Source: Hyphomicrobiales bacterium
GTDB taxonomy: Bacteria; Pseudomonadota; Alphaproteobacteria; Rhizobiales; Beijerinckiaceae
Direction: 5' to 3'
NCBI GenBank assembly: GCA_025351165.1
Contig: JANXWK010000016.1
Coordinates: 109,918 to 173,917 of the forward strand
DNA: 64,000 nucleotides
The position numbers were made by a program, and so were the translations under genes. Every line of letters begins with the position of its first letter. Positions within the stretch are counted from its first letter, which is position 1. Below the pieces are notes generated by a model. That model had not been told where the DNA came from, did no database searches, and worked only from the letters and a program-made list of their open reading frames with translations. This document shows, in pieces, positions 47,304-57,076 of this stretch.

Positions 47304-48233
47304 ATGAGCTTCTCTCTCATTGTTGCATCCGTAGATAGAACCTTGGAAATTAATAAGCTTTTTAAAAGTCTGGCTGCCCAAACCTATTTAGACTTTGAAG
47401 TTATATTAGTTGATCAAAATCTTGACCAAAGACTACTCACTTTAGTCAATGAATTCTCATCCTATTTTAAAATCACGCATTTACACTGCGAGCGTGGGCT
47501 ATCACGTGCTCGAAATGCTGGTATTTTGGCAGCGAAGGGTGACATTGTTGCATTTCCGGATGATGATGCATTTTATCCTTTGGATTTTTTTGAACGGCTC
47601 AATGAAGCATTTTCGCTCAAGGCAAATCTGTCTGGTATAACAGGTCGTTGCCTGGACTCTAAAGGAAAAATAGCTGCTGCCGCCTGCGATAAATACGGCG
47701 GAACCGTTAACAGCCATAATGTATGGAACAGGGGCGTAGCGACAACTTTATTTTTGCGCAGAGATACACTCAAGGATGTGGGTGGTTTTGATGAACTACT
47801 GGGTCTTGGAGCGCCAACATCCTATCACTCTGGAGAGGAAACCGATCTGATTTTAAGAATAATAAGTAAAAACCATACTATTGAATATGATCCGGATTTG
47901 ATTGTTTTTCATCCCTCTCTTGTACAAGAAGGCAGGGAAGCCGTCTATAAAGCATGGAGTTATGGACTTGGTATGGGCCGCGTGTTGAAAAAACACAGAA
48001 TAAATTTATTTACAGTGAGCTACCATGTATTATATCCATTTTTTGGCGCTGTGACGGCATTTGCAACAGGCTACAAGAATAAGGCCCATATACGCCTGGC
48101 AAGATGTACAGGTCGTTTCTATGGATGGAAATCCTCTAAAAGCACTTTAATCCATCACTGCCCTCAGTGGATAAAACAGTCCGCCCAGAAGGACAAACTG
48201 CCTCAAATCATTTCTGTAAAGAAAACTGTTTGA
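47304..48233 (+). CDS. Glycosyltransferase family 2 protein
   Basis: 309 residues. A GT-A domain starts FSLIVASVDRTLEINKLFKSL, with LVDQN, the ERGLSRARNAGILAAKGDIVAFPDDDA core containing the DDD metal site (in two adjoining parts), and the SGEETDLILRI block. A weak hydrophobic helix near 235-255 may associate it with the membrane. It is the last gene of the polysaccharide locus on this side and is convergent with tolB. Confidence 0.9.
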   Translation: MSFSLIVASVDRTLEINKLFKSLAAQTYLDFEVILVDQNLDQRLLTLVNEFSSYFKITHLHCERGLSRARNAGILAAKGDIVAFPDDDAFYPLDFFERLNEAFSLKANLSGITGRCLDSKGKIAAAACDKYGGTVNSHNVWNRGVATTLFLRRDTLKDVGGFDELLGLGAPTSYHSGEETDLILRIISKNHTIEYDPDLIVFHPSLVQEGREAVYKAWSYGLGMGRVLKKHRINLFTVSYHVLYPFFGAVTAFATGYKNKAHIRLARCTGRFYGWKSSKSTLIHHCPQWIKQSAQKDKLPQIISVKKTV

Positions 48234-48258
48234 CACCAGTACTGATTTTTAAAATCTT

Positions 48259-49575
48259 CTACCTTAAATCAGTCAACAATGGGGACCAGGCTGGATCTGA
48301 CGCATAAGCTGGCGTTGGAATAGTCACGTCTACACGACCATTTATGTCCACCATGTGAAGTTTTGGACCACCTGCCCCTCCAGAATCACGAAAAAACATA
48401 ATGTATCTGCCATTGGGCGCCCAGCTTGGCCCTTCATTATGGAATCCCTCAGAGAGAATTTTCTCGCCCGAGCCATCTGGTTTCATAATCCCAATGGCAA
48501 AACGACCTCCTCCTTGCTTGGTAAAAGCAATATAATCGCCCTTGGGACTCCAGACAGGCGTTGAATAACTGCCAGATCCAAATGAAACACGCTTTTGTCC
48601 AGAACCATCCGCACCCATAATATAGATCTGCTGACCACCGCCTCGATCACTTTCAAATACAATTTGCCGGCCATCAGGTGCATAAGAAGGCGATGTATCA
48701 ATTGCAGCGGTGGATGTAAGACGCGTTGTGCTCTTGGAACCCATACCCATGACATAAATGTTTGAGTTGCCTCCTTGCTGTAAACTCATGATCACTTTTT
48801 CACCATCTGGTGAAAATCTTGGGCTAAAACTCATACCATTGAATGAGCCAACAACATCACGTTTCCCAGTAGCAACATCCAGTACGTAAACACGAGGCTC
48901 AGCCCCATCAGCAAATGACATATAGGCTACATCCTGGCTGCTGGGAGAAAAGCGGGGCGTAACCACAAGATTTTCTCCACTGGTCAGCGCTTTAAAACCT
49001 GCGCCATCAGAATCAATGATTGCCAGTCGCTTGCGGCGTTTTTCTTTGGGACCTGACTCATCAACAAAGACAATACGCGTGTCAAAAAATCCTTTTTCAC
49101 CCGTAATTTTGTTGTAAACAGCGTCAGAAATAATATGTGATACACGGCGCCAGCTTACAGGATCAGTAAAATACTGCTGTCCAATCACCTGCTCACCAGA
49201 TGTTACGTCCCACAAACGAAACTCAGCCTTGAGCTTTGCACCCTCACGGCTCACACGTCCTGTCAAAACAGCCTGTGCACCTGCATTTTTCCAGGCCGTA
49301 AAATTTGGACTACTGTCAAATTCAACTGTTGATTCTGGAAATCTGGCTTTTTCCAGAGGCATAAAAACACCGGAGCGTTTAAGATTGGCGGTAATGACAT
49401 TTGCAACTTGCACGCCTTGAGGATCGCCGCCAAAATCAACTACAGCTATAGGCATGGCTTGGAAATTACTGCCGCTAAGCGTAATATTAAGATCAGCATG
49501 AGATACACTTACCAGAAAAAATATACTGATAAAAGCAATAGCTGCCTGCAAAAATAACTGCCTGATTAAAGTCAT
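48259..49575 (-). CDS. tolB: Tol-Pal system beta-propeller protein TolB
   Basis: About 438 residues from the ATG at 49575, where a signal peptide begins (MTLIRQLF.., cleaved after SHA). An ATG at 49599 is also possible. The N-terminal domain ([19 protein letters not shown]) is followed by a six-bladed WD40-like propeller with repeated SPDGxxIxF blocks. TolB is periplasmic and binds Pal and TolA during outer-membrane constriction. It is the last gene of the tol operon here; no pal or cpoB follows, and the next gene is convergent and belongs to another locus. Confidence 0.96.
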   Translation of the reverse strand: MTLIRQLFLQAAIAFISIFFLVSVSHADLNITLSGSNFQAMPIAVVDFGGDPQGVQVANVITANLKRSGVFMPLEKARFPESTVEFDSSPNFTAWKNAGAQAVLTGRVSREGAKLKAEFRLWDVTSGEQVIGQQYFTDPVSWRRVSHIISDAVYNKITGEKGFFDTRIVFVDESGPKEKRRKRLAIIDSDGAGFKALTSGENLVVTPRFSPSSQDVAYMSFADGAEPRVYVLDVATGKRDVVGSFNGMSFSPRFSPDGEKVIMSLQQGGNSNIYVMGMGSKSTTRLTSTAAIDTSPSYAPDGRQIVFESDRGGGQQIYIMGADGSGQKRVSFGSGSYSTPVWSPKGDYIAFTKQGGGRFAIGIMKPDGSGEKILSEGFHNEGPSWAPNGRYIMFFRDSGGAGGPKLHMVDINGRVDVTIPTPAYASDPAWSPLLTDLR

Positions 49576-49600
49576 GATGTATCTCGTTATCGATCGCATG

Positions 49601-51085
49601 TTACAGATCACTTGGATCAAGTTTAATGGTACTGTTTTTCCAGTCATTGAAAAATCCAGCATAGTTCGATGGAATTTTGTAAGGCGCACAACTCCGAATT
49701 GCCCGCATTCCACTTTCAGCAACCGAAGTAAACACTGGATCGGATGAACTATTCATGAGTTGCGGCTTTCCCTGCAAAGTCCCATCAGGATTAAGCTGAA
49801 TACGGATCAGCGGCAAAGTTGAAGGCTTAGATCCAGAGCTCCAGCATTTAAGCATTTGATCCTTGATGATATCCTGCAACCCTTCACGTTGCGCAGGGTT
49901 CATTTTAGGGCCAGAGGCTGTAGGCGACCCCAGACTTGAGGGAGCACTGCTAAGCTCCCGTCCAGTTGAACCTGTCGTGCTCGATGTTTTTTCTGTTGGG
50001 GTCTGTTTGCCGTTACTGCCACTGGAAGCGTTTTGTGAATTTGAAGCCAGCTTTGATCGCATCATTTTATCAAAATCAGCCTGACGCTTAGCCTCTGCAT
50101 CACTTGCGGCAGCTTTTGTGGCAGCAAGCTCTTTGCGTTTAGCATCTGCTGCTGTTTTGGCTCTGGCAGCAGCTTCCCGTTCAGCCTTTTGGGCCTTGGC
50201 CTCTTCAGCTGCTTCGGCTGCTTCAGCTATTTTTTTGGCATCTAAAGCCTTTTTAGCCTCTATTGCTTTTTTTGCATCTGCCAGTTTTTTAGCTTCCTCT
50301 ACCTTTTCAGCAGCCTCGGCCTTGCGCTCCTCTTCTACATCTTTAGCTGTCTTAATTTCTGCCTGGCGCTTCTGCTCAGCCTGCTTTGCAGTAATTTTTT
50401 TAGCGTCTTCGCGTTTCTCAGCCAGTTCCTGTTTTGCTTCTTCTGCGGCTTCCTGCTGATCTTTCAGTTTTTTAGCTTCAAGCGCTTTGGCCTGTTCTTG
50501 CTTCAACTGGTCTGCTTTTTTACGCACCGCCTGCCGGATAACTTCGGCCTCCTTATCGTCTTCATCCTCTTCACTTGGCGCAGATACAGTTTTTTTAGGC
50601 AGTTCTACTTTTTTAGGCTCAGGTGGGCGGGTGGGGGGCAAAACTACGGGAGGCAGAACGGCAACCTGCTTTTGAGGGGGTTGAGGCGGAACTTCTTTAG
50701 GCTCAGTTTTTTTAGGCTCAGCTTTGGCGGGCTCGATTTTAAAAGGTTCGGCTTTGACAGGCTCAGCTGGGCGCACAGGCGGCAGAGGCGCTGTAAGCGG
50801 GGCTGCTATTTCAGGTTTTTTTGTCTCAGGTTCATCCTGTTTTTTAATATCCGCAATCTTGTCAACTCGCAGCTTTGCCTCGAGCAGCACATCTTTAGCC
50901 GTTTTTTCGCCTTTGGTAATTTGTTTAAGCTGACTTTCTGTTATGACTTCTACGGGTAAGGATTCCTGCGCATCGTCAAATCTCTTGGCATCTGCAAGAC
51001 CAAGCAATCCAATGACCAGAATGGCAATATGTACCACACCTGATAAAATAAAACCTGGTTCTTCTTTTGACACACCTAGGGACAT
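49601..51085 (-). CDS. tolA: TolA-like inner-membrane protein with long helical stalk
   Basis: 494 residues. One membrane helix (about 12-30) leads to a Pro-rich region with repeated KxEPxK blocks (about 85-170). A very long Lys/Ala/Glu-rich alpha-helical stalk (about 170-340) and a Ser/Gly linker follow, then a C-terminal TonB-like domain (about 395-494, [17 protein letters not shown]). It spans the periplasm to connect TolQR with TolB and Pal. It is located between tolR and tolB, as expected. Confidence 0.93.
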   Translation of the reverse strand: MSLGVSKEEPGFILSGVVHIAILVIGLLGLADAKRFDDAQESLPVEVITESQLKQITKGEKTAKDVLLEAKLRVDKIADIKKQDEPETKKPEIAAPLTAPLPPVRPAEPVKAEPFKIEPAKAEPKKTEPKEVPPQPPQKQVAVLPPVVLPPTRPPEPKKVELPKKTVSAPSEEDEDDKEAEVIRQAVRKKADQLKQEQAKALEAKKLKDQQEAAEEAKQELAEKREDAKKITAKQAEQKRQAEIKTAKDVEEERKAEAAEKVEEAKKLADAKKAIEAKKALDAKKIAEAAEAAEEAKAQKAEREAAARAKTAADAKRKELAATKAAASDAEAKRQADFDKMMRSKLASNSQNASSGSNGKQTPTEKTSSTTGSTGRELSSAPSSLGSPTASGPKMNPAQREGLQDIIKDQMLKCWSSGSKPSTLPLIRIQLNPDGTLQGKPQLMNSSSDPVFTSVAESGMRAIRSCAPYKIPSNYAGFFNDWKNSTIKLDPSDL

Positions 51086-51104
51086 GACTAATTTTTGCTC
51101 ATGG

Positions 51105-51569
51105 TTAATTTTTTTCCTGCGGCTCGGTAATCATCGCCGTACGCTTGAAACCAGCCTTGGTAATCACAGCCATAACTTCAATAACTTTACCATATTCCAC
51201 AGTTTTTGCACCGCGCACGTAAATACGTTCATCAAACCCTTGTTTAGCCTGTGCCTGCAGGGCGCCTGCAAGATCAGCTAATACGGTTTGCTTGTCCTGC
51301 ACATACACAGCTCCATTTTCCTTGACTGAGACGGTGAGTGGTTTTTGATCAATATTAATCTGCCCAGCGCTCGTTTTTGGCAAATCCAGGGGCACCCCGA
51401 CTGTCAGCAATGGAGCCGCCACCATAAAAATGATCAATAGCACCAGAATAACATCAATAAAGGGTGTCATGTTAATATCAGCTATGGGTGCACGGCGTTT
51501 AGACCGCCTGCGACGCCCCCCGCCTCCACCAGCTGCACCTATTGCCATAGCCATTAGATTTTCCTTCAA
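51105..51569 (-). CDS. tolR: ExbD/TolR family protein TolR
   Basis: 154 residues with an unusual Gly/Arg-rich N-terminus (GGGGGRRRRSKRRA). The membrane helix follows with the conserved Asp in NMTPFIDVILVLLIIFM, then a periplasmic domain with YVRGAKTVEYGKVIEVMAVI. Together with TolQ it uses the proton gradient to power TolA. Order tolQ-tolR-tolA is conserved here. Confidence 0.95.
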   Translation of the reverse strand: MKENLMAMAIGAAGGGGGRRRRSKRRAPIADINMTPFIDVILVLLIIFMVAAPLLTVGVPLDLPKTSAGQINIDQKPLTVSVKENGAVYVQDKQTVLADLAGALQAQAKQGFDERIYVRGAKTVEYGKVIEVMAVITKAGFKRTAMITEPQEKN

Positions 51570-51626
51570 ATCTTTCTTGCAAAGGGCGAATGCCCGCCTT
51601 CGCTCATGCGAAGAAGATAAAAAATG

Positions 51627-52334
51627 TTAAGCAGCATGAACGGACTGGCGTTCATCAATCTGCCGAGAGAGAATGGCAGAAAATTCATCTGCAAAACCTT
51701 CCATGCGGGCTTGCAGTTTTGAAACATCAGCCTGTAGCTTATTATAGGCCATAACCGCCGGAATGGCCGCAAAAAGTCCAATGGCAGTTGCAAGTAATGC
51801 CTCTGAAATACCAGGTGCTACAACAGCCAGTGATGTATTTTTTGAGGCTGCGATCCCAATGAAAGCATTCATTATGCCAAAAACTGTTCCAAAAAGACCA
51901 ATAAATGGTCCAGATGAACCAATTGTTGCTAAAAATAATAGTTTTGATTCAAGCCGCTCAACTTCGCGCTGGATTGTTACATCAAGAACTTTGTCAATAC
52001 GTGATTGAAGCGACTGAAAGGCACGGCCTGAGCCTTCAAAAGCCCGTTTCCATTCACGCATTGCAGCAACAAAAATGGACGCCATTCCAGATGTTGGTTG
52101 ATCAGATTGAGCACGGTAAAGCTCTTCCAGGCTTTTGCCAGACCAGAATACCTCTTCAAATGCATCCATTCCTGCGCGCGTGCGGCGGTAAAGAAGCACC
52201 TTGTCTATAATAATGGCCCATGTCCAGACAGAAGCTACCAGTAGACCAAGCATTACAAGCTTAACTACCCAATGAGCCTGCCAGAACAGGCCAAACATCG
52301 AAAAATCCGTTTGAGTGGCAACTTCAGGGATCAT
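51627..52334 (-). CDS. tolQ: MotA/TolQ/ExbB proton channel protein TolQ
   Basis: 235 residues from the ATG at 52334; an upstream ATG at 52376 adds 14 residues without homology. Three membrane helices (about 22-42, 135-157 and 170-195 in this numbering) flank a cytoplasmic loop. The conserved GLFGTVFGIMNAF and ISEALLATAIGLFAAIPAVMAYN segments are present. It is the first gene of tolQRAB, with ybgC upstream on the same strand. Confidence 0.95.
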   Translation of the reverse strand: MIPEVATQTDFSMFGLFWQAHWVVKLVMLGLLVASVWTWAIIIDKVLLYRRTRAGMDAFEEVFWSGKSLEELYRAQSDQPTSGMASIFVAAMREWKRAFEGSGRAFQSLQSRIDKVLDVTIQREVERLESKLLFLATIGSSGPFIGLFGTVFGIMNAFIGIAASKNTSLAVVAPGISEALLATAIGLFAAIPAVMAYNKLQADVSKLQARMEGFADEFSAILSRQIDERQSVHAA

Positions 52335-52483
52335 AATTCCAATAACCTTATCAATGAATGATAAACTGCAACACATGAATGCAGTTCGCGTCTAAACTAT
52401 GGCAGTACCAGTATAGACCTTATTAGGGTTAACATCCCGTTGATTGTTAAGGTTTTAGCTGCATGGCAGCTCTGCAACTCTAT

Positions 52484-52894
52484 TCAAGATTTCAGGAGTA
52501 GTTTTATGGATGAAGGCAATCTGGCAGGTTTGCTGTTGCTGATGCAGGCAATACGCACTTTTGCCCTTATCAGTGTTTCAGTATTGCGCAGGATTTTTTG
52601 ATCAAGTATGAGCGATGCCCCACCCGTTTTACACAATTCAGTTTGGACTGTAAGCATGTCATCCATGAACGCTGACTTAAAAAAATCAATATCCATGTGA
52701 CGCACGGCAAAACCAATGGATGGTACCCCATTGAACAGAGCATTTTGATCAACACCAAGATCTCGCAACCACTCCGTGCGTCCCCGCTCCAGAAACCTCA
52801 AGTAACTGGCATGATAAACCACACCAGAAAAATCAGTATCTTCGTAATAAATGCGTATAAGAAAGCTGTGTAAACCAGACAAATTAAACTTCAA
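52484..52894 (-). CDS. ybgC: Hotdog-fold acyl-CoA thioesterase YbgC
   Basis: 136 residues with the 4HBT signature RIYYEDTDFSGVVYHASYLRFLERGRTEW in two adjoining parts; the Asp and His are the catalytic pair. It is the classic leader of the tol operon. The tolQ start lies 149 bases downstream. Family members hydrolyse short or medium acyl-CoA and are linked to phospholipid metabolism. Confidence 0.94.
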   Translation of the reverse strand: MKFNLSGLHSFLIRIYYEDTDFSGVVYHASYLRFLERGRTEWLRDLGVDQNALFNGVPSIGFAVRHMDIDFFKSAFMDDMLTVQTELCKTGGASLILDQKILRNTETLIRAKVRIACISNSKPARLPSSIKLLLKS

Positions 52895-52902
52895 TCAAGA
52901 TT

Positions 52903-53826
52903 TTATGTTTCAAACTGAATACCTTTACGGGTAATATCGCCACTTTTTTGCCCTCTTACAGTACCATCAAAATTATATGTTACGGTTTCTGGTACAGTTG
53001 GAACCTTAGCCCATTCATAAAATTTACGGTAGGGTTTGCCCTGGTATATTCGGTTCGGATTAAGAACTTCGCCCTCTGACGCAATGTAGTTATTTGCAAT
53101 AATTTTTACGCCATTTTTAATAGCACAGGCTTTTAAACCTTTAAAGTCTTGTGCTACCAAACACCCTCTGAACTCTATTGTACCACCTTTGGCAATAAGT
53201 CCACTTTTGCAAAGCCGCTCTACCAAATCCTGAACTTTAATCCAGTGATTTCCAACATTGATTTGGCCAGAAGCCCCATGACTATAAATTTTAAGATTTT
53301 TATATGGTTTTCCACCATTTCGTGAACAATAATGGGCGGCCGTCTGAACAATACCATCCAAACTGAAATCACGGGACAGAACTATAGTTTTTTTATTCTT
53401 GACATTAAAAACAGGAAGATTGGGCAAGTCTTCTGGTTTGGTATTGGGGAAGCCTGCTATTATAGTTACGTTATCTTCCAGTTTGGTGACTGAACAAAAA
53501 ACTTTTGAAATTCTTGAAGCGAATTGTCCGCTGTCAATTTTAAGCTTTACAGCTTTATAAATTTCCTCATAGCTACCGCTGCCAGCTTTAACAGGAAATT
53601 CTTTTCCATTGACGTTTACGTATGCAATACCGCTGGCAAACCTGTCAAACGTAACTACATAACCATCAAATTTCCCAATTCTGTCTAGACTTTTATAGTT
53701 TGGTTGTGTCCGAACAAATTTTTTTTGAACATCTTCAAAATTAGATTTAGCTGGGCTGGCCGTATTTAAAGCAGTGTACGGTTTGCTCGACCCAAAAATG
53801 CTAAAGCCAGACATCTTACTCTCCAT
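52903..53826 (-). CDS. DUF4347-like caspase-fold protein, predicted cysteine protease or effector
   Basis: 307 residues, no signal peptide, Ser/Thr-rich N-terminus. A central region carries YSHGASGQINVG with His183 and EFRGCLVAQDFKG with Cys222. The spacing and the 'SHGxxG ... GCxVA' pattern resemble DUF4347 and clan CD (caspase/C80-like) folds, which use a His-Cys dyad. The N-terminal 110 residues and the last 60 match nothing I recognise. It sits between ybgC and rcdA with the same orientation but has 79 bases before it. It could be a secreted effector with protease activity, which is inference. Confidence 0.55.
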   Translation of the reverse strand: MESKMSGFSIFGSSKPYTALNTASPAKSNFEDVQKKFVRTQPNYKSLDRIGKFDGYVVTFDRFASGIAYVNVNGKEFPVKAGSGSYEEIYKAVKLKIDSGQFASRISKVFCSVTKLEDNVTIIAGFPNTKPEDLPNLPVFNVKNKKTIVLSRDFSLDGIVQTAAHYCSRNGGKPYKNLKIYSHGASGQINVGNHWIKVQDLVERLCKSGLIAKGGTIEFRGCLVAQDFKGLKACAIKNGVKIIANNYIASEGEVLNPNRIYQGKPYRKFYEWAKVPTVPETVTYNFDGTVRGQKSGDITRKGIQFET

Positions 53827-53905
53827 TATTATTTTTATTGGGAGATATATGTAAAATATTATCTTGCAGACTAAATTTTCTATTTAATCTGCGCTATCTA
53901 CAAAC

Positions 53906-54433
53906 TTACCTTAGATTCATTGCAGCTTCAAGGGCACTGAATCGCGCAGCAACCAGATTGACAACAGGCACATCCAGCTGATCTTCACCCATTAAAACTG
54001 CGTCCAGCTTCAGAATACGGTTCTGCATGTTCAAGGATCGTGCAATCAACTCCTGCAATGCCTCAGGCAGCAGCAAAACCATCTCATCACCCCGCACAGT
54101 ATCTTGCGGCTTCATACGAACTTTGCGGTGTTCAACCACAGCTTCTTCTTGTGTCAGCTCGCCCTCATTCACAGCACGCTGAAGCAACAGCCAGGATGTC
54201 ATCTGCATCAGCCGTGTGGTCAGGCGCATGGACTCGCTGGCATAGGCCAAGGCACCCATACGGGACAAATCATTGGCATGGGCACGGCCCTCGCCATCAA
54301 GATAGCTGGCTGTTTCTTCAACCAGCTTCATGCCATCCCTAAAAAGCAGCTTGAACCCACTGGAGGAAACCAGTTTTTGTGCAAATGAAATCGCTGGATT
54401 TATATTTGACTGATCTTGTTGTAACTCACCCAT
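53906..54433 (-). CDS. rcdA: DUF1465 family protein, RcdA homologue (CtrA degradation adaptor)
   Basis: 175 residues from the ATG at 54433, which has AGGAG 9 bases upstream (a longer frame begins at 54466). It is a helical protein with SFAQKLVSSSGFKLLFRDGMKLVEETASYL at the N-terminus, in two adjoining parts, a middle segment LTTRLMQMTSWLLLQRAVNEGEL, and a C-terminal block HRKVRMKPQD. In Caulobacter RcdA (same Pfam family) bridges the ClpXP protease to CtrA with CpdR and PopA. It is divergent from yebC. Confidence 0.82.
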   Translation of the reverse strand: MGELQQDQSNINPAISFAQKLVSSSGFKLLFRDGMKLVEETASYLDGEGRAHANDLSRMGALAYASESMRLTTRLMQMTSWLLLQRAVNEGELTQEEAVVEHRKVRMKPQDTVRGDEMVLLLPEALQELIARSLNMQNRILKLDAVLMGEDQLDVPVVNLVAARFSALEAAMNLR

Positions 54434-54661
54434 ACGCTCAACTCCTGATACACCTAAAAGACACAAACCTGCTCCAAAACTGGACAGATACTTGATCTTG
54501 TAAATCTAGGTGCAATCATAGCGCCAATTGAGATGAAAAGCGATTGAAAGGTTTATAAAAGGTTAATGTAAAAGTTCTAACGCGTCCCAATACTTTCATC
54601 CTTCTCAAACTGAAATCCAGCGGCTATAGGGGCAGCAGAAAATTCAAACAGGAAACAGATA

Positions 54662-55411
54662 ATGGCAGGTCATTCACAGTTTAAAAACATCATGCACCGC
54701 AAGGGCAAGCAGGATAAAATGCGTGCCAAGCTTTTTTCCAAACTCGGGCGCGAAATTACGGTTGCTGCCAAAACGGGTGCGCCGGATCCTGCCATGAATG
54801 CCAAGCTGCGCCTTGCCATTATTAATGCCAGAGCTGAAAACATGCCAAAGGAGAATATCGAACGCGCCATTAAAAAAGGGTCAGGCGTCGATACTGAAAA
54901 CTACGATGAGGTGCGGTACGAAGGATATGGCCCAGGCGGCGTTGCAGTCATTGTTGAAACTCTCACCGATAACCGCAATAGAACGGCCCCTGCTGTTCGC
55001 TCCTACTTTACCAAAGCAGGCGGCGCAATGGGTGAAACAAATTCTGTTTCCTTCATGTTCAGCCGTATTGGAGAAATTGTATATCCGTTAAGTGCAGGCA
55101 ACACTGATAAACTGTTTGAAGCTGGCATAGAGGCTGGTGCAGATGATATTGTATCTGATGAAAACAGCCATGTAATCAGCTGTACATTTGAATCCATTGG
55201 CGATGTGTCAAAAACTTTGGAAACTTTGCTTGGCCAAGCCTCAAGTGTTAAAATTATCTGGAAACCATCTACAACAACGAGCCTGAATGAAGAAAAAGCG
55301 GCTTCAATGCTTAAACTTATTGATGCTCTGGAAGAAGATGATGATGTGCAGAACGTGTTTTCAAATTTTGAAGTTTCAGATGAGGTCATGGCTAAACTCA
55401 CAGCCTCTTAA
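54662..55411 (+). CDS. yebC: YebC/PmpR family (TACO1-like) protein
   Basis: 249 residues, with the invariant N-terminal [35 protein letters not shown] in adjoining parts, the [21 protein letters not shown] block and the [12 protein letters not shown] segment. The family acts as a transcription regulator and, in the YebC2/TACO1 branch, as a ribosome-associated factor for proline-rich stretches. It precedes ruvC by 38 bases, the common order in proteobacteria. Confidence 0.95.
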   Translation: MAGHSQFKNIMHRKGKQDKMRAKLFSKLGREITVAAKTGAPDPAMNAKLRLAIINARAENMPKENIERAIKKGSGVDTENYDEVRYEGYGPGGVAVIVETLTDNRNRTAPAVRSYFTKAGGAMGETNSVSFMFSRIGEIVYPLSAGNTDKLFEAGIEAGADDIVSDENSHVISCTFESIGDVSKTLETLLGQASSVKIIWKPSTTTSLNEEKAASMLKLIDALEEDDDVQNVFSNFEVSDEVMAKLTAS

Positions 55412-55449
55412 AAACCCTATAGCCAAACTAGGCCCAAAACGTTACCCCT

Positions 55450-55962
55450 ATGCCTATGAATGACCCTGTTCGAATCATAGGCATAGATCCAGGCTTACGC
55501 AAAACTGGCTGGGGCATTATTGACATAAAAGGAAGCTCTCTGACATTCGTTGCATGCGGATCAATTGACCCAGATTCAAAGCTGGATCTTGCAGATCGCC
55601 TGGCTTGCCTGCACAGGGGCCTTGGGGACATTATCCACAGCTACATACCACAAGAAGCTGCTGTTGAAGAAACCTTCATTAACAAGGACCCTCGCTCTGC
55701 CCTTAAACTTGGAAGTGCACGTGGTATTGCCCTGGTTGTTCCAGCTTTAGCAGGCCTTAAAGTTGGCGAATATGCAGCTAACCAGATAAAAAAAACAGTG
55801 GTGGGAGCAGGTCACGCTGATAAATCCCAAATTCGTATGATGGTCAAAACACTATTGCCCAAATCAGACTTCAAATCTGATGATGCAGCTGATGCCTTGG
55901 CAATTGCCATTACTCATGCACAATACAGAACCATAAGAACACTGGAGGGGCGTTATTCATGA
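55450..55962 (+). CDS. ruvC: Holliday junction endonuclease RuvC
   Basis: 170 residues of RNase H-like fold. The first catalytic Asp is in [14 protein letters not shown], the Glu in EETFINKD, and the last Asp pair in [16 protein letters not shown]. It cuts Holliday junctions symmetrically in the RuvABC complex. It overlaps ruvA by 4 bases (ATGA). Confidence 0.97.
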   Translation: MPMNDPVRIIGIDPGLRKTGWGIIDIKGSSLTFVACGSIDPDSKLDLADRLACLHRGLGDIIHSYIPQEAAVEETFINKDPRSALKLGSARGIALVVPALAGLKVGEYAANQIKKTVVGAGHADKSQIRMMVKTLLPKSDFKSDDAADALAIAITHAQYRTIRTLEGRYS

Positions 55963-56576
55963 TTGGTAAGCTAAAGGGCACCATTGACAGCATTGGTGAT
56001 GATTTTGTCATTATTGATGTGCATGGTGTGGGGTATGTTGTGCAATGCTCAAGCCGCACCCTGCAAAACCTTCCCTCCTCTGGTGAAGCCCTGTCAATGG
56101 CGATTGAGACGCAAGTACGTGAAGATGCCATACGTTTATTTGGTTTCAGCTCAGATCAGGAGCGTGACTGGTTCCGTATTTTGCTTACTGTACAAGGCGT
56201 TGGGGCAAAAGTTGCACTTGCAATACTATCTGTGCTTATCCCTTCGCAGCTTGCAAATGCCATTGCCCTGCAAGACAAGGCAGCAGTATCCCAAGCTCCA
56301 GGTGTTGGGCCAAAACTGGCAGCCCGTATCGTTGCAGAGCTTAAAGACAAAGCACCCGCCTTTGCAACAGTTGATTTGTCCGCAATAAAATTAAGCGGCG
56401 ATGTTCTGGACAAGCGCGCACCTCAACCCCTTCAGGATGCAGTTTCAGCACTTGTCAATCTGGGCTATGGACAACCACAGGCAAGCAGCGCTATTGCAGC
56501 CGCAGCAAAAGCGCTTGGCGACACAACTGATACAGCTACCCTTATCCGACGGGGACTAAAGGAACTTTCATCATGA
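55959..56576 (+). CDS. ruvA: Holliday junction DNA helicase subunit RuvA
   Basis: 205 residues. Domain I is an OB fold (about 1-62, [12 protein letters not shown]). Domain II has helix-hairpin-helix motifs ([13 protein letters not shown] and [16 protein letters not shown]), and domain III is the C-terminal UBA-like part ([11 protein letters not shown]) that contacts RuvB. A tetramer binds the four-way junction. It is coupled by 4-base overlaps on both sides. Confidence 0.97.
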   Translation: MIGKLKGTIDSIGDDFVIIDVHGVGYVVQCSSRTLQNLPSSGEALSMAIETQVREDAIRLFGFSSDQERDWFRILLTVQGVGAKVALAILSVLIPSQLANAIALQDKAAVSQAPGVGPKLAARIVAELKDKAPAFATVDLSAIKLSGDVLDKRAPQPLQDAVSALVNLGYGQPQASSAIAAAAKALGDTTDTATLIRRGLKELSS

Positions 56577-57076
56577 TTAAGGGTCTAACAGCCTCTGGAC
56601 AGATGCTCAGCATCCAGCACATAGACGACAAAGCCATTCTTGCACGGTTTCTAACCCAAAAGTGGGGTCATGACGGCGTGGTTGTCATGGGCAAAGTCTG
56701 GTCATCAAAAGACCTGAATATTGTTGCTGCTTACGATGAGACAGAACAGATGCTGGCAATTGCTGGCTGGGTTATCAAAGGCGATACACTGCTTCTTGCC
56801 TCAATCGATAGCATATTTGAGCGCAAAGGGGTCGCCTCTGTGCTGATTGATGCCATTGTTGAACATGCCAGATCGCTTGGTGCAAAACGTGTAAGAGCTG
56901 TTGTGACCAATGACAATTTTGAGGCTATGCGCTTTTATCAAAGGCGAAATTTCCGATTCACAGCTCTTTATGTAAATGCCGCAGATGCCTACCGTGCCAT
57001 TTTTCAAGACACTCCAAAAACAGGATATTATGGTATTCCAATTCGTGACACATTGGAACTGGAGTTGATTTTGTGA
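56573..57076 (+). CDS. GNAT family N-acetyltransferase embedded between ruvA and ruvB
   Basis: 167 residues of GNAT fold. The acetyl-CoA binding pocket is around [28 protein letters not shown], in adjoining parts, with the C-terminal [17 protein letters not shown] typical of protein or small-molecule acetyltransferases. It overlaps both ruvA (ATGA) and ruvB (GTGA) by 4 bases, so it is made with the recombination complex. The acceptor is unknown. It is not a standard member of the ruv operon. Confidence 0.88.
   Translation: MIKGLTASGQMLSIQHIDDKAILARFLTQKWGHDGVVVMGKVWSSKDLNIVAAYDETEQMLAIAGWVIKGDTLLLASIDSIFERKGVASVLIDAIVEHARSLGAKRVRAVVTNDNFEAMRFYQRRNFRFTALYVNAADAYRAIFQDTPKTGYYGIPIRDTLELELIL

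Noticed and set aside
50118..50459. Ala/Ser-rich open frame antisense to tolA
   Set aside because: It mirrors the Lys/Ala/Glu repeats of the TolA stalk; the hydrophobic look is a by-product of the opposite strand.
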